23,526 bases of DNA from Fulvivirga aurantia (GCF_009711475.1 NZ_SMMD01000939.1:1-23526), one strand, 5' to 3'. Positions 7,651 through 16,527 are shown, counted from the stretch's first letter. A program made the numbers and translations. The notes: generated by a model from the sequence alone, not told the origin.

Positions 7651-8812
7651 CTACTTCACTGCCTCCCTCGGGATGGCAGCAGGAAGCCTACTGAGCATTT
7701 CGTTATTAAGCAGTTGAGTGAAATTGGTAAACGAAGCAATATTAATCAACTGCTTGCCTTGGCGGCCTACAAGCACCACTTCATCACCAACAGCAACATC
7801 TTTGATGTGCGAGATATCAACCATGAAGAGGTTCATATTGATCAGGCCCACTATTGGTGCTTTCTTGCCACCGATGAGTACCTGACCTCGATTTGACAAG
7901 GCTCGGGGATAGCCAATTTGAATAGCCAAGGGGCATAACTGCAATGCGCATATCTTGTGTTGCCTGAAAAGCAGTGCCATAACCTATAAACTCACCGGCA
8001 TTCACATGGCGGATATCCATGATGTCGGTTTTCCAATTAAAAATACGCTTAAGGGCATTCCCATCAGATTTTTTATCGACTTCCTGCAGGTGTAGGTAAT
8101 AAATATCAGGGCTTGGCCAAAAACCATATTGTGCGACTCCTATACGCACCATGTCGTAAACTGTGTCTTTCATGGCCAGCGCAGCAGCAGAACAAGCAAT
8201 ATGTCGGTATTTAGGGAGCAACTTTTTTGCTTTACACTCTTTCAAAAATTCTTTATAGCGCTTGTGCTGCGCATCTATTTTAAACTGATTAGAAAGGCTT
8301 TCGGCCCCACCGAAATGAGTGCAAAGTCCCTCAAATACTAAGTGCTTCTTATGTTTTTTTAGATAGGTAAGTGTTTTAGAAAACTCTTTGGCATTCATAC
8401 CTGTGCGGTTGGCCCCGGTTTCTACTTCTATATGTAAATGTGCCGGTTTACCAATTGACTTGGCGGCTTTACAAGCCTTTTCTAGCTTATCATAATTAAA
8501 TACATAAAATTCAATCTCATGCTCAATCGCCCAGGGTATATCTTCCTCATAAAGTATACCCATGATCATTATTTTCGATTTTGGAGAGCAAGCATTTAAA
8601 ACTTCCTCTGCCTCAAAAGCTGAAGCCACCGAAAAATGGCTGATACCGCATTTTTCTGCCATGGGCACAAAGGTTTCTATTCCGTGGCCATAAGCATTGG
8701 CTTTTACTACGGAAGATATGCGTGTATCATCACCCACTTTCCTTCTTAGAAAATTGAAATTACTTTTTAAAGCAGACTGCTTAAGGTATATGCGAGATGA
8801 ATGTTTTACCAT
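7651..8812 (-). pseudogene. alr: Alanine racemase, split by an apparent +1 frameshift
   Basis: PLP enzyme that interconverts L- and D-alanine. The ATG at 8812 overlaps the upstream stop and gives MVKHSSRIYLKQSAL, with the PLP lysine in VVKANAYGHG (K37) and the catalytic-tyrosine motif IGYGTAF. The frame then reads PLGYSN followed by nonsense and stops at 7817. The expected continuation GYPRALSNRGQVLIGG...MVDISHI is intact in the next frame, down to the TAG at 7651. One surplus base in the AAATTGG at about 7913-7919 explains both halves; deleting it gives an uninterrupted racemase of about 386 residues. The downstream part keeps good family similarity, so any mutation is recent, or the base is a sequencing error. 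GLINMNLFMVD has Asn where many racemases have Asp. A longer start at 8851 would overlap the upstream gene by 46 bases and is unlikely. Confidence 0.85.
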
Positions 8813-10800
8813 TGTCTGGGAATTTCGTTCCAGGTATATGATCGGCCCCAACTATCCTGGGCTAGTTTTTTAACTTCTTTTACAATTTCTTTCGGCACTT
8901 CATTGAGGTGATCCGTGGCTTGCAAAGTATTATAATGAAAAGCGTAAATGCGAGAGGCAAACTGGTTAAAAGGTAGTGAAGATTCACCAGGTTTTTCTCC
9001 GTTGCCCATCACAGCAGGTTTTATATCCTGCCCCCAATCTTGTCGGCCTTCATTGTTCGGGTTAAGAAAGTAAGCCCTCATCACACCTTCATTGTCTTTT
9101 CTCACTCTTAGAAGCGACACCGCATGAAAACCTATCATGTCGCCTCGGGAGGAGGTGATGAAAATGCCTACCGGGTTTGGGTAGACAAGTCTGTGGTGCC
9201 CGTTATAATCAGGGTGACAAGACGCATATAATATCTTTATAAAACCTTCATAATCCTGAATGGCGTTGAGCAAATAATTATAAACTGAGGCAAAGCCAAT
9301 CTGTATCCATTGTCCGTACATGGCAGGGTTTACCCACTTGTGCGGGTCATCTTCTCTGCCCGCGGCCAGCTTCATCATTTCATTATAGATCTTGTCTAAA
9401 AGCGGGACAAGTACCACTGAAACCGCATCAAGACTAAAATCCATTTGCTTTACTAAGCCATGACCGAGTTTATCGGCTTCTATTTCTTTTCCTTCAAAGC
9501 GGAAAGAAAGGTTATTAAGCGTGGCCGCAGTAATCACCATGTTTATGAGTTTGGCCGGGGCGTGTTGGCTCCACATGCTTATCCCTCTTGCCGACTGGCA
9601 GGTGGGGTTATTGCCCTGCCCGACACCCAATGGCTGGCCGAGCACACGAATAAGCGCGCCTATCAAATATTGTAATGCACTGATATTTTCACCCGGATGA
9701 GCAATTGACTTGATGATGTTTTTTTCTACCTCACTGTGTAGCCTAATGCGTTTAATATTATCCAGGCCTGCTCGCACAGCCTGTCGAGAAAAAAGGCCTT
9801 TCTCTAACATTCGGCTCAAACCATACACACACTGAGCATTGTCAGGGTGCACAATGTAATGGATGAGTTTTTTGATTTCCTTTTTATGCTTTACAAACTC
9901 AGCCTTACCCGTGTCATTAAGACCAAGCGCTTTTGGAAGATGCTCATCAAGGTTTTGCTCGCTGAGATGCTCAAGTAAAATAGCATGAAAGCTACTCACC
10001 AAACCACTCGACCGCATCGCTTTACCCAGGCTATCAGACTCAATGGCCAATTCCTGATCGTTGGCTGACTGTAAGTATGAGTTGTATTTCTCCTGCGTAC
10101 CATGTTTTCTTACCGCTTCAGAGGGGTGGTAAATGGCATCGATATAGAAAGCTAGCTTAGCGTCCGTTTCTTTGCTTGTATCTAACTCAATCTTTTCTTT
10201 TACAAGCTTAATAATTTCACGTGCCTTGCTGGTAACAATCGGTCGCTGCTCGCAAATGAGCGTAATCTCTTCAGCCAGCTTGTCTTTGATACCTTGCAGG
10301 TCTGACTTTGAGAGTAAATATTTGAACAGACCAAATACTTTTTTTTGCTCCAGTGCGCTCATTGCTGAGCGGGTTTCTTCATTGAGAGATTCGAATACGA
10401 ATTCCAGGTTATGAACGAGTACTTCTTCCAGAAAAGTGGCTGCATCTTTTTTCGACATAGCCTTATGTTTACTATCGCCCAAAGCAATAGAAAGCATGCG
10501 CAGTTCGCTAAGTATTTCAAAACTTGAATGAGGCGTACCCGCTTTTAGTGTGCCGTTTACAAGCTGAGGCACGAGCTTTTCTGGTTCTGCCCAAGCGGTA
10601 TTATCAAAAACCCCCAGTTTTACCAACACGGGGGATTTTTTATATAAATATTGTATGCCTTCTTCACTATGAGCTATTTGGTCTATCTGGCTCACCAATT
10701 TATTTGCTTTGTCGGCCTTTGTTAAACTTGTGGCTTCTCTAAGCGCATTGATGGCTTCTTCGAAATGATCAAATGCTCTTTCCGTCAAACTTTCTGTCAT
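8806..10800 (-). CDS. 664-residue protein with a papain-like cysteine-hydrolase domain
   Basis: I do not recognise a named family. The N-terminal half (about 1-380) is mainly helical and charged, with no signal peptide, so the protein is probably cytoplasmic. The C-terminal half carries a constellation that matches the papain fold: Q395-G396 and C401 in GQGNNPTCQSARG, with the six-residue Gln-to-Cys spacing of papain; H559 in GFHAV, followed by a beta strand; then N580 in YFLNPNNEG with a downstream WG (589-590). I infer a thiol peptidase, amidase or transpeptidase. Its start is 19 bases after the ATP-grasp gene, and its stop overlaps the racemase ATG by 7 bases (ATGGTAA), so the three are probably co-translated. 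This suggests a role on an amide-bonded product made by the ATP-grasp enzyme. A fully different fold with coincidental motifs remains possible. Confidence 0.75.
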   Translation of the reverse strand: MTESLTERAFDHFEEAINALREATSLTKADKANKLVSQIDQIAHSEEGIQYLYKKSPVLVKLGVFDNTAWAEPEKLVPQLVNGTLKAGTPHSSFEILSELRMLSIALGDSKHKAMSKKDAATFLEEVLVHNLEFVFESLNEETRSAMSALEQKKVFGLFKYLLSKSDLQGIKDKLAEEITLICEQRPIVTSKAREIIKLVKEKIELDTSKETDAKLAFYIDAIYHPSEAVRKHGTQEKYNSYLQSANDQELAIESDSLGKAMRSSGLVSSFHAILLEHLSEQNLDEHLPKALGLNDTGKAEFVKHKKEIKKLIHYIVHPDNAQCVYGLSRMLEKGLFSRQAVRAGLDNIKRIRLHSEVEKNIIKSIAHPGENISALQYLIGALIRVLGQPLGVGQGNNPTCQSARGISMWSQHAPAKLINMVITAATLNNLSFRFEGKEIEADKLGHGLVKQMDFSLDAVSVVLVPLLDKIYNEMMKLAAGREDDPHKWVNPAMYGQWIQIGFASVYNYLLNAIQDYEGFIKILYASCHPDYNGHHRLVYPNPVGIFITSSRGDMIGFHAVSLLRVRKDNEGVMRAYFLNPNNEGRQDWGQDIKPAVMGNGEKPGESSLPFNQFASRIYAFHYNTLQATDHLNEVPKEIVKEVKKLAQDSWGRSYTWNEIPRQW

Positions 10801-10819
10801 TAATTACAAAACTCCTTTT

Positions 10820-12043
10820 TTATACGTAGAAGTCTACGTTTTCATAATGTTTTAATAATTCGGTCATACGATCCGGATCTTCACCTTTGAAGTTAATCGT
10901 ACCGAAATGATTACCAAAGCCTTCACGATCGTCACTAATCTTTTGTGTAGACAATGGAGGTACCAATGTATGGTCTACAAAGTAAGGCTCTTCTGTTAAC
11001 TCTTCTGGTATTTCCAGCTTAGAAAACTGCTTTTTATGTGGGTAAATCATCACATTACCGTAGTGATTTTCTGGTTTTTGACTGTCGTCCGGCAGTATAG
11101 ACTTTAGCTCATCTTCAGAAAGATTCGGATCATGGCAAAGTACAAATGCTGCTAATGCATCATAGCCCCAGGCTTTACCAGAAAGCTCTAAAATGTGGCC
11201 ACCCGGTATTCTGCATGCTACTTCTCCAAAACTGAGTTCATCGTTTTCGGTTAAGAACCACTCAGGATGGATCATGCCATATTCTATGCCGAAGATATCT
11301 ACCAGCTTTTGCATGTGCTTATGAATAAGCTCTCTCTTGCTATTGAGATAGTGGCCTTCAGGTATGAAATTAGAATAACCCAGTTTTACATACTCGGTAA
11401 TATTTAAGAACTTTATTTTACCTCCGTGCACGAAAGCTTCACAAGAAAACTCTCTACCCGAAAGGTGGCTTTCTGCCAGGCATGGGAAATCACTGTCCTG
11501 TACCTTCTCATCTATATCGCTCATTGACCTGAGCAATCTGTGGCCTACTGTACCTGCAGAGGCAAATGGTTTGATATGCACCCAGCTGTCGTCTTCTCCT
11601 TCGAGCTGTAGGTTGGCTTCATTCAATCTTTTCATAAAGCTTTTTACCTGCTCTTTGCTATGTACTTCTTCAAACAAGCCAACGCGCAAACCACCAATCA
11701 AAGCCTTTCTTTTCATCATAGTTTTATTTCTAAAAAGAAAAGCTCTATTGAGCACGCGTGGATCATTGCGGTAGATGCTATTTAAAGCACCGGCCCACTC
11801 TACAGTTTCCTCAAAGAGAGGTACGGCAACATCGGCATTAAATGGTTTTAGTTTTTCTGCAAGGTCTATGGCATTGGAGGTGTCACTCCACTCATCAAAC
11901 TGGTAGGATACGAAAGGTATATTATTGTCCCTGGCATAACTTTCGAAGTCAGGGAATGAAACTACTACAAACGGTTTGTTGAGCTTTTGCATACTTTCTA
12001 TCACAGGTAAGCTCCAACCCATGAGTGCAAAACATTGTGCCAT
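10820..12043 (-). CDS. ATP-grasp carboxylate-amine ligase
   Basis: A 407-residue cytoplasmic enzyme of the ATP-grasp superfamily, which activates a carboxylate as an acyl-phosphate and couples it to an amine or thiol. Visible: a Rossmann-like N-terminal domain (about 1-95), RNKTMMKR (105-112) with K107, HIKPFASAGTVG (156-167) with the ATP-binding lysine K158 and a glycine-rich loop, AESHLSGREFSCEAF (190-204), and the metal-binding block PEWFLTENDELSFGEVACR with E261, E274 and R278 followed by PGG. This organisation is that of amino-acid and dipeptide ligases and of carboxylases; the substrate cannot be read. It is the first gene of a leftward unit with the papain-like protein and alanine racemase. 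The upstream gap to DUF429 holds a terminator-like hairpin, so it probably has its own promoter. Confidence 0.88.
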   Translation of the reverse strand: MAQCFALMGWSLPVIESMQKLNKPFVVVSFPDFESYARDNNIPFVSYQFDEWSDTSNAIDLAEKLKPFNADVAVPLFEETVEWAGALNSIYRNDPRVLNRAFLFRNKTMMKRKALIGGLRVGLFEEVHSKEQVKSFMKRLNEANLQLEGEDDSWVHIKPFASAGTVGHRLLRSMSDIDEKVQDSDFPCLAESHLSGREFSCEAFVHGGKIKFLNITEYVKLGYSNFIPEGHYLNSKRELIHKHMQKLVDIFGIEYGMIHPEWFLTENDELSFGEVACRIPGGHILELSGKAWGYDALAAFVLCHDPNLSEDELKSILPDDSQKPENHYGNVMIYPHKKQFSKLEIPEELTEEPYFVDHTLVPPLSTQKISDDREGFGNHFGTINFKGEDPDRMTELLKHYENVDFYV

Positions 12044-12123
12044 AGTTTTTTAGAAATTTTTGGTTCACTAAGAGTATAAAGTATAAAGGGGGTAAAACCA
12101 AAAATGTTTAAGGTTTTATAGAG

Positions 12124-12148
12124 AAAAACCGGCTTTAATCTCGGTTTT
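12124..12148 (-). terminator. Intrinsic terminator-like hairpin after DUF429
   Basis: On the minus strand AAAACCG (12148-12142), a 10-base loop and CGGTTTT (12131-12125) form a 7-base-pair stem followed by a short T run. It sits 20 bases past the DUF429 stop. The stem is weak in GC, so termination may be partial. It separates the DUF2256-DUF429 pair from the ATP-grasp operon. The rest of 12044-12167 shows no gene. Confidence 0.45.
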
Positions 12149-12167
12149 ACAACGGTTTGTATCAATG

Positions 12168-12740
12168 TTAAGCGAAAATGACCCCTTCAGAAGGTGTGCC
12201 GATACTTATGTGTTGCTTATTGACATGCCTTATGCCGCTTATAAAAGCCAGCAAAGCATCTACCTGGTGCCAGTTGTCGCACTGTGGTAGATTTGGTAAG
12301 TGTATCTTTTGAAAAAGGCCCTCAAGGAAATGAGTGATGTCTTTTTTATAAAAAACCTTCAAGTCTAAGGTGGTGACTAACAACTTAGGATAAACCTCAT
12401 AAAATGGCAGAGATTTTAAGTCCCGATTTAGCTTCATGGCGCGGGCAGTGAGGCCACCCAAAAAGAGAGGAGACATGGCCCTGGCTTCAATATCTGCCTG
12501 GCGATAAAAGAAATTGGACTCTTCGACAGCCGGATTTTTATAAACAGCAGGAAGACTTAAGGGTGCATCGATATAAACTGATGAAGGCTTATGAGATTGA
12601 CAAAAATCAATAATGAACCGGTCGGCATCTTGTTTATTGGCACTTTGCCCGATGCTAATTTTGTTGTTTGAGTCGGCAAAGCAGATCGCTGTAGTACCAG
12701 CGAGCTTAGAGCCGTAATCTATTCCTATATGACCGATCAT
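12168..12740 (-). CDS. DUF429 family protein (RNase H-like fold)
   Basis: 190 residues when started at the ATG at 12740, which overlaps the DUF2256 stop as ATGA. This is preferable to longer starts that would run through the DUF2256 gene. The N-terminus [15 protein letters not shown] contains the glycine-rich first strand with an Asp (D8) typical of RNase H/actin-like folds. YIDAPLSLP supplies a second conserved Asp, and [18 protein letters not shown] is characteristic of DUF429. DUF429 proteins are predicted nucleases or resolvase-like enzymes by fold, but no activity is established. The ATGA overlap shows translational coupling with DUF2256. A weak terminator follows. Confidence 0.8.
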   Translation of the reverse strand: MIGHIGIDYGSKLAGTTAICFADSNNKISIGQSANKQDADRFIIDFCQSHKPSSVYIDAPLSLPAVYKNPAVEESNFFYRQADIEARAMSPLFLGGLTARAMKLNRDLKSLPFYEVYPKLLVTTLDLKVFYKKDITHFLEGLFQKIHLPNLPQCDNWHQVDALLAFISGIRHVNKQHISIGTPSEGVIFA

Positions 12741-12871
12741 TTGTTTCTTCGGCATTTTTCGCTGCAATATTTCACATCTTCCCAGGAGTCTTTCCATTTT
12801 TTGCGCCAGCTAAACGGTCTGCCACATACCGGACAAATTTTTTCGGGAAGATGAGGTTTTTTGTGTGCCAC
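12737..12871 (-). CDS. DUF2256 zinc-ribbon-like small protein (44 aa)
   Basis: A 44-residue protein with a GTG start at 12871 (reads as [20 protein letters not shown]...). It carries CPVC (C13, C16) and YCSEKC (C36, C40), four cysteines that probably bind one zinc ion, plus the aromatic-basic block [14 protein letters not shown] that is the hallmark of DUF2256. The length is normal for the family. No in-frame ATG exists before the upstream stop, so GTG is the only start that keeps the conserved N-terminus. The stop overlaps the DUF429 ATG. The gene is divergent from a TIGR03643 protein 40 bases away. The function is unknown; as far as I recall, DUF2256 and TIGR03643 proteins often occur near photolyase/cryptochrome genes, but none is present here. 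Confidence 0.85.
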   Translation of the reverse strand: MAHKKPHLPEKICPVCGRPFSWRKKWKDSWEDVKYCSEKCRRNK

Positions 12872-12911
12872 GTAAAAATAACATTGAGTCTGTAAGTCTG
12901 GTTATTAGTCT

Positions 12912-13187
12912 ATGAAAGATTTATCAGAGAGAGAAAGAGACAGAATTATTGAGATGGCCTGGGAAGACAGAACCTCTTTTGATGCTATAGAAGCACAATT
13001 TGGTTTATCAGAAGCCGATACGATTAAGCTCATGCGTACTGAGATGAAACCTTCTAGTTTTAAAATGTGGAGAAAGCGCGTGCAAGGCAGAAAGACCAAA
13101 CACAGAGCTTATGGTAAAGAAGACCCCGAACGATTTAAAAGCTCGAGACAAAGAAATATTTCAGGAAATAAAATTTCTAAGCGATAA
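12912..13187 (+). CDS. TIGR03643/DUF2805 family protein
   Basis: A 91-residue basic protein. The block RIIEMAWEDRTSFDAIEAQFGLSEADTIKLMR followed by KPSSFKMWRKRVQGRKTKH matches the TIGR03643 (DUF2805) family of roughly 90-residue proteins common in marine bacteria. The central part looks like a helix-turn-helix of sigma-region-4 type (AIEAQFGLSEADTIKLMR), followed by a very basic tail, so nucleic-acid binding is likely. No function is established. It is divergent from DUF2256, with a 40-base gap that must hold both promoters. It is closed by the strong terminator at 13187-13214. Confidence 0.87.
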   Translation: MKDLSERERDRIIEMAWEDRTSFDAIEAQFGLSEADTIKLMRTEMKPSSFKMWRKRVQGRKTKHRAYGKEDPERFKSSRQRNISGNKISKR

Positions 13188-13214
13188 AAAAGGCTGCCAA
13201 TTGGCAGCCTTTTT
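13187..13214. terminator. Bidirectional intrinsic terminator
   Basis: A perfect 28-base palindrome: five A, GGCTGCC, AATT, GGCAGCC, five T. It gives a 7-base-pair GC-rich stem with an AATT loop and a T run on either strand, between the convergent TIGR03643 gene and the TonB receptor gene (stop at 13233). It would terminate both transcripts. Confidence 0.9.
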
Positions 13215-13232
13215 CGTTTCAGCTCTAATTTT

Positions 13233-16200
13233 TTAGAAACTATATCTTAAACCAAATTGTAACTGCCATCTTGATACAAGGTCGGTATTTGGCGTGAATG
13301 AATCTGTAATGTCAGGGTCAAAAGTGTAAATAGGAGCACCGTCTCCGCCTGGAACATATACCGGGTTTCCAGCTGCATCAACTGTGTTTACAACTCCAAT
13401 TGGTTGTGATGTTGTTGGTAATTGTCTCACACCCCAACTAGAAGAAATGAGGTTACCAATATTTAAAATATCTAGACTAAACTGAATGGTATGACCATTA
13501 TTTAAGTTGTAATCTTGAAGCAATCTGAAATCCCACCTTGAAAACCAAGGGCTTAATTGGGCATTTCTTTCTGCATAAGACCCTCTATTTTCACTTAAAT
13601 AATCATCCTGAGCAATAAATGCTTTAAGGGCATTTCTTTGTGCTCCGGCCGTATTGTCTATATTACCATCTCCGTCTGCATCAGCTTCCAGAAAATTCAT
13701 TTGATCTATTTCATTATCTGTAGGTATGTATATCAAATCGTTGTTTGCTGATGCATCATCATTGATGTTACCTGAGTAGGTCCAGCTAAACCTTCCTCCT
13801 TGTGCATACTCATAGTATAAAGACAGCGTAGTTGCCCACTTTCCATTTCCGTATTCAAAAGTTTTGTTGGCTGTACCTACAAACCTATGACGATTACCGT
13901 AAATAGAATTAGAAAGCTTGGCATTGTTGACATTATTTAACTGAGGATTTAAGTCAAAAATATCACTAGTGATTTCTGCTCTTAAAGAACTTGCATCTTT
14001 AGCATCTAAGAAATTATAGGCAAACGTTGCGAAAAGACCATTAGTGAAATTTTTCTTCACCTCAGCAGTTAGATTAAAGCTTCTACCTAAATCAGTATTT
14101 GTAAACACATACGCATTTACTGGCCCACCAAAAGGTCCTACTGATTTATCAGCAGGTACATAGGCTGATCTGTTATCGACACCCGCTAAGTTTCCAGAAG
14201 GTGTATCAAGTCCGGCATTAATTACATATTGTGCATTTACATCCTTAGTATAAGATAGGTCTAATGTTGCTACCAACCCTTTACCAAAGTCTTTATCTAT
14301 TCCTAAACTTGATCTCCATACTCTAGGAAATTTAAAATCCGGATCTGTAGTTGTTCTAAAAAAGAAATCGGGGTTTGCTACCTGGTTACCAATCCATACA
14401 AATGGAAGACGACCTGTAAAAAGACCTGTACCACCTCTTATCTGCAGAGATTTATCATTATTTACATCCCAGTTAAAACCAACTCTAGGAGATAAAAGTG
14501 GAGTCTGATCTGGTAGCTCAGTTTGGTCATATTTAACTACATTGCCATCTTCATCATAGTAGTCTACATCAGGCGCATAAGTACCAGTAGGTACTTCTCC
14601 TCCTTTTCTCTCGATGTTTTCCAACACTTTGTCTTCTGTATCAAAATAAAGTGGAAGATCCATTCTCAAACCGTAAGTAAGTGTTAAGTTGTTTGTAACC
14701 TCAAAACGATCTTGGGCATACAAAGCAAACTGCCCAATCGTTGATTCTGCCAATCCCCAAGTATCATTTGCGTTATTTGAATCAAATGTAGCCTGCGCTG
14801 CAGCCGCATCGGCAGCTAAACCAGCAGGATCATTTGCATAGGCAACAAAATCTGCTACTGATGCGAAGCCAGGTCCAAACGTACCCCCATAGGCATTTAG
14901 GTTAAATGAGTTGTCAAAGTCAAAGCGCTCAAAGTTTGCACCAACCGTTACTGTGTGGTCACCTAGATACATTTCGTAGTTGTTGGTAATCTGAAACACA
15001 TATTGATCCAGCCTATTGTTAATTGAGAATGGTTCGTGACCGGCCACAATGTATCGTACACCGTCTTTATTAATGTTTATTACTGGAAATGGTGCACTGA
15101 ATGGATCTCTGCTATCATTGAAGGCAGAATAACCGATTTGAAATTTATTAGACGCTTTGTTGCTGATGATGCTTTTCAATTCGAGTAACCCGGAATTAAT
15201 TTTGTTATTGATTCTATAGCCTGAGTTAAAGAATTGTAATGTAATGGCATCAGGCCCTCTACGACCAATGGCAGTAGGGTTAGCCGGTATTTCTCTTGAT
15301 GCATTTAAGAAATTGTAAGTGGCAGTTAAGGTGTTTTTATCGTTGATGTTCCAGTCGATCTTTACTATACCTTTTTCGTTTTTCGTTTCGTGCGTGTAAC
15401 CTTCATAAGGTCCAGGCTCATATCCTACATCTCTTAGTTCCGCAGCAACTGTTTCTAAATCTGCAGCTGTAACTCTCGAAACATTGTTACCTGTGAGGCC
15501 CGGTCTTGCAGCAAAAAAGCTTGAGCCCAGGTTATCTCTTCTTTCAATTTCGGTATTAGCAAAGAAGAACACTTTGTCTTTAACGATAGGGCCTCCAATA
15601 CTAAAGCCAGTTTGAAGTTGAGTCAAATCCGGAACAAATACGTCTTCTCCATCAACTTTGCTTCCTGTGAGTGCGTCTGATCTGTAGAAACCAAAGACTG
15701 TACCTGATACATTGTTTGTACCACTTTTAGTTACAGCATTTACAGATGCTCCCGTAAAACCTGACTGTGTGATGTCATATGGCGCAGTTGCTACCTGTAT
15801 TTGTGCAATAGCGTCAAGAGATATCGGTTGAGCATCAGTTTGACCACCCGGAGTAGCAGCATCTAATCCAAACGGATTATTGAAAATTGACCCGTCCAGA
15901 GAAAAGTTATTAAACTGGTCGTTTCTTCCTCCAAAGGAATTGCCATCAGAAGAAGGTGTTAATCTGTATATATCTTGAGCTGATCTAGTGATGGTAGGCA
16001 GCTTTCTGATCTCGCTATTGTCAAAAGCTACTGCAGAACCAGTGCGGTCACCATTAAAAGTTTCATTATCTCCTGAGATTACAATTTCTCCAAGCGTAGT
16101 GATGTCTTCAGCCATTTCAAAATTAATTTCCAAAACCTGACCTAAAAGTAGGTTGATCTGATCTCTAAGCTGCTCACTGTAACCGATATAAGTTGCCTTA

Positions 16201-16436
16201 ACAGTATATGGGCCGCCAATTCTCAAGTTTGGCAGATTGTAACGGCCGTCAGGTCGGGTAGATGTACCATAAACAGTACCTGTTGGCTCGTGCCGTGCAA
16301 TAACCGTTGCACCCGGAAGTCCTTCGCCATTGCCATCAACAATCTGGCCGCGGATGGAAGCCGTAGTTACACCTTGTGCCCAAGAAGCACTCATGCATAC
16401 GACTAGAGTAATACATAACAGTAGAATTTTCTTCAT
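13233..16436 (-). CDS. Oar-like TonB-dependent outer-membrane receptor
   Basis: 1067 residues from the ATG at 16436; the upstream ATG at 16472 is less likely because it delays the signal peptide and overlaps the candidate promoter. The order is: signal peptide MKKILLLCITLVVCMSASWA; carboxypeptidase-regulatory-like (Ig-fold) domain at about 25-105 (ASIRGQIVDGNGEGLPGATV); plug domain at about 125-240 (LDAIAQIQVATAPYDITQSGFTGASVNAVTKSG); then a long 22-strand-type barrel ending in the aromatic QFGLRYSF. The plug sequence is of the Oar subgroup. The ligand is unknown. Near residue 919, DADGDGNID resembles an EF-hand calcium loop within an extracellular-type segment. It lies downstream of a kinase/response-regulator pair on the same strand, and a promoter-like element precedes it, so it may be their target. 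Confidence 0.93.
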   Translation of the reverse strand: MKKILLLCITLVVCMSASWAQGVTTASIRGQIVDGNGEGLPGATVIARHEPTGTVYGTSTRPDGRYNLPNLRIGGPYTVKATYIGYSEQLRDQINLLLGQVLEINFEMAEDITTLGEIVISGDNETFNGDRTGSAVAFDNSEIRKLPTITRSAQDIYRLTPSSDGNSFGGRNDQFNNFSLDGSIFNNPFGLDAATPGGQTDAQPISLDAIAQIQVATAPYDITQSGFTGASVNAVTKSGTNNVSGTVFGFYRSDALTGSKVDGEDVFVPDLTQLQTGFSIGGPIVKDKVFFFANTEIERRDNLGSSFFAARPGLTGNNVSRVTAADLETVAAELRDVGYEPGPYEGYTHETKNEKGIVKIDWNINDKNTLTATYNFLNASREIPANPTAIGRRGPDAITLQFFNSGYRINNKINSGLLELKSIISNKASNKFQIGYSAFNDSRDPFSAPFPVININKDGVRYIVAGHEPFSINNRLDQYVFQITNNYEMYLGDHTVTVGANFERFDFDNSFNLNAYGGTFGPGFASVADFVAYANDPAGLAADAAAAQATFDSNNANDTWGLAESTIGQFALYAQDRFEVTNNLTLTYGLRMDLPLYFDTEDKVLENIERKGGEVPTGTYAPDVDYYDEDGNVVKYDQTELPDQTPLLSPRVGFNWDVNNDKSLQIRGGTGLFTGRLPFVWIGNQVANPDFFFRTTTDPDFKFPRVWRSSLGIDKDFGKGLVATLDLSYTKDVNAQYVINAGLDTPSGNLAGVDNRSAYVPADKSVGPFGGPVNAYVFTNTDLGRSFNLTAEVKKNFTNGLFATFAYNFLDAKDASSLRAEITSDIFDLNPQLNNVNNAKLSNSIYGNRHRFVGTANKTFEYGNGKWATTLSLYYEYAQGGRFSWTYSGNINDDASANNDLIYIPTDNEIDQMNFLEADADGDGNIDNTAGAQRNALKAFIAQDDYLSENRGSYAERNAQLSPWFSRWDFRLLQDYNLNNGHTIQFSLDILNIGNLISSSWGVRQLPTTSQPIGVVNTVDAAGNPVYVPGGDGAPIYTFDPDITDSFTPNTDLVSRWQLQFGLRYSF

Positions 16437-16469
16437 GCTTGTGATCTTTTGATAAGAAAGAGTAAAATA

Positions 16470-16502
16470 CAAAAATTATTGGGTTATTTAAATTGGCGCA
16501 AA
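16470..16502 (-). promoter_or_regulatory. Candidate Bacteroidota-type promoter of the TonB receptor gene
   Basis: On the minus strand TTTG (16502-16499), 20 bases, then TAATTTTTG (16478-16470), a near match to TTG-N17-23-TAnnTTTG with one extra base inside the -7 box. The transcript would start near 16463, about 27 bases before the ATG at 16436. This also argues against the ATG at 16472 as the start. Confidence 0.45.
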
Positions 16503-16527
16503 GCTAGATAAATTACTCAATAGATGT

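Noticed and set aside
12741..12797. Longer DUF429 start at 12797
   Set aside because: It would run through the DUF2256 gene in another frame, and the extra residues have no family similarity. The ATGA overlap start at 12740 is preferred.
16437..16472. Upstream ATG giving 12 extra residues to the TonB receptor
   Set aside because: It pushes the signal peptide inward and overlaps the candidate -7 element.
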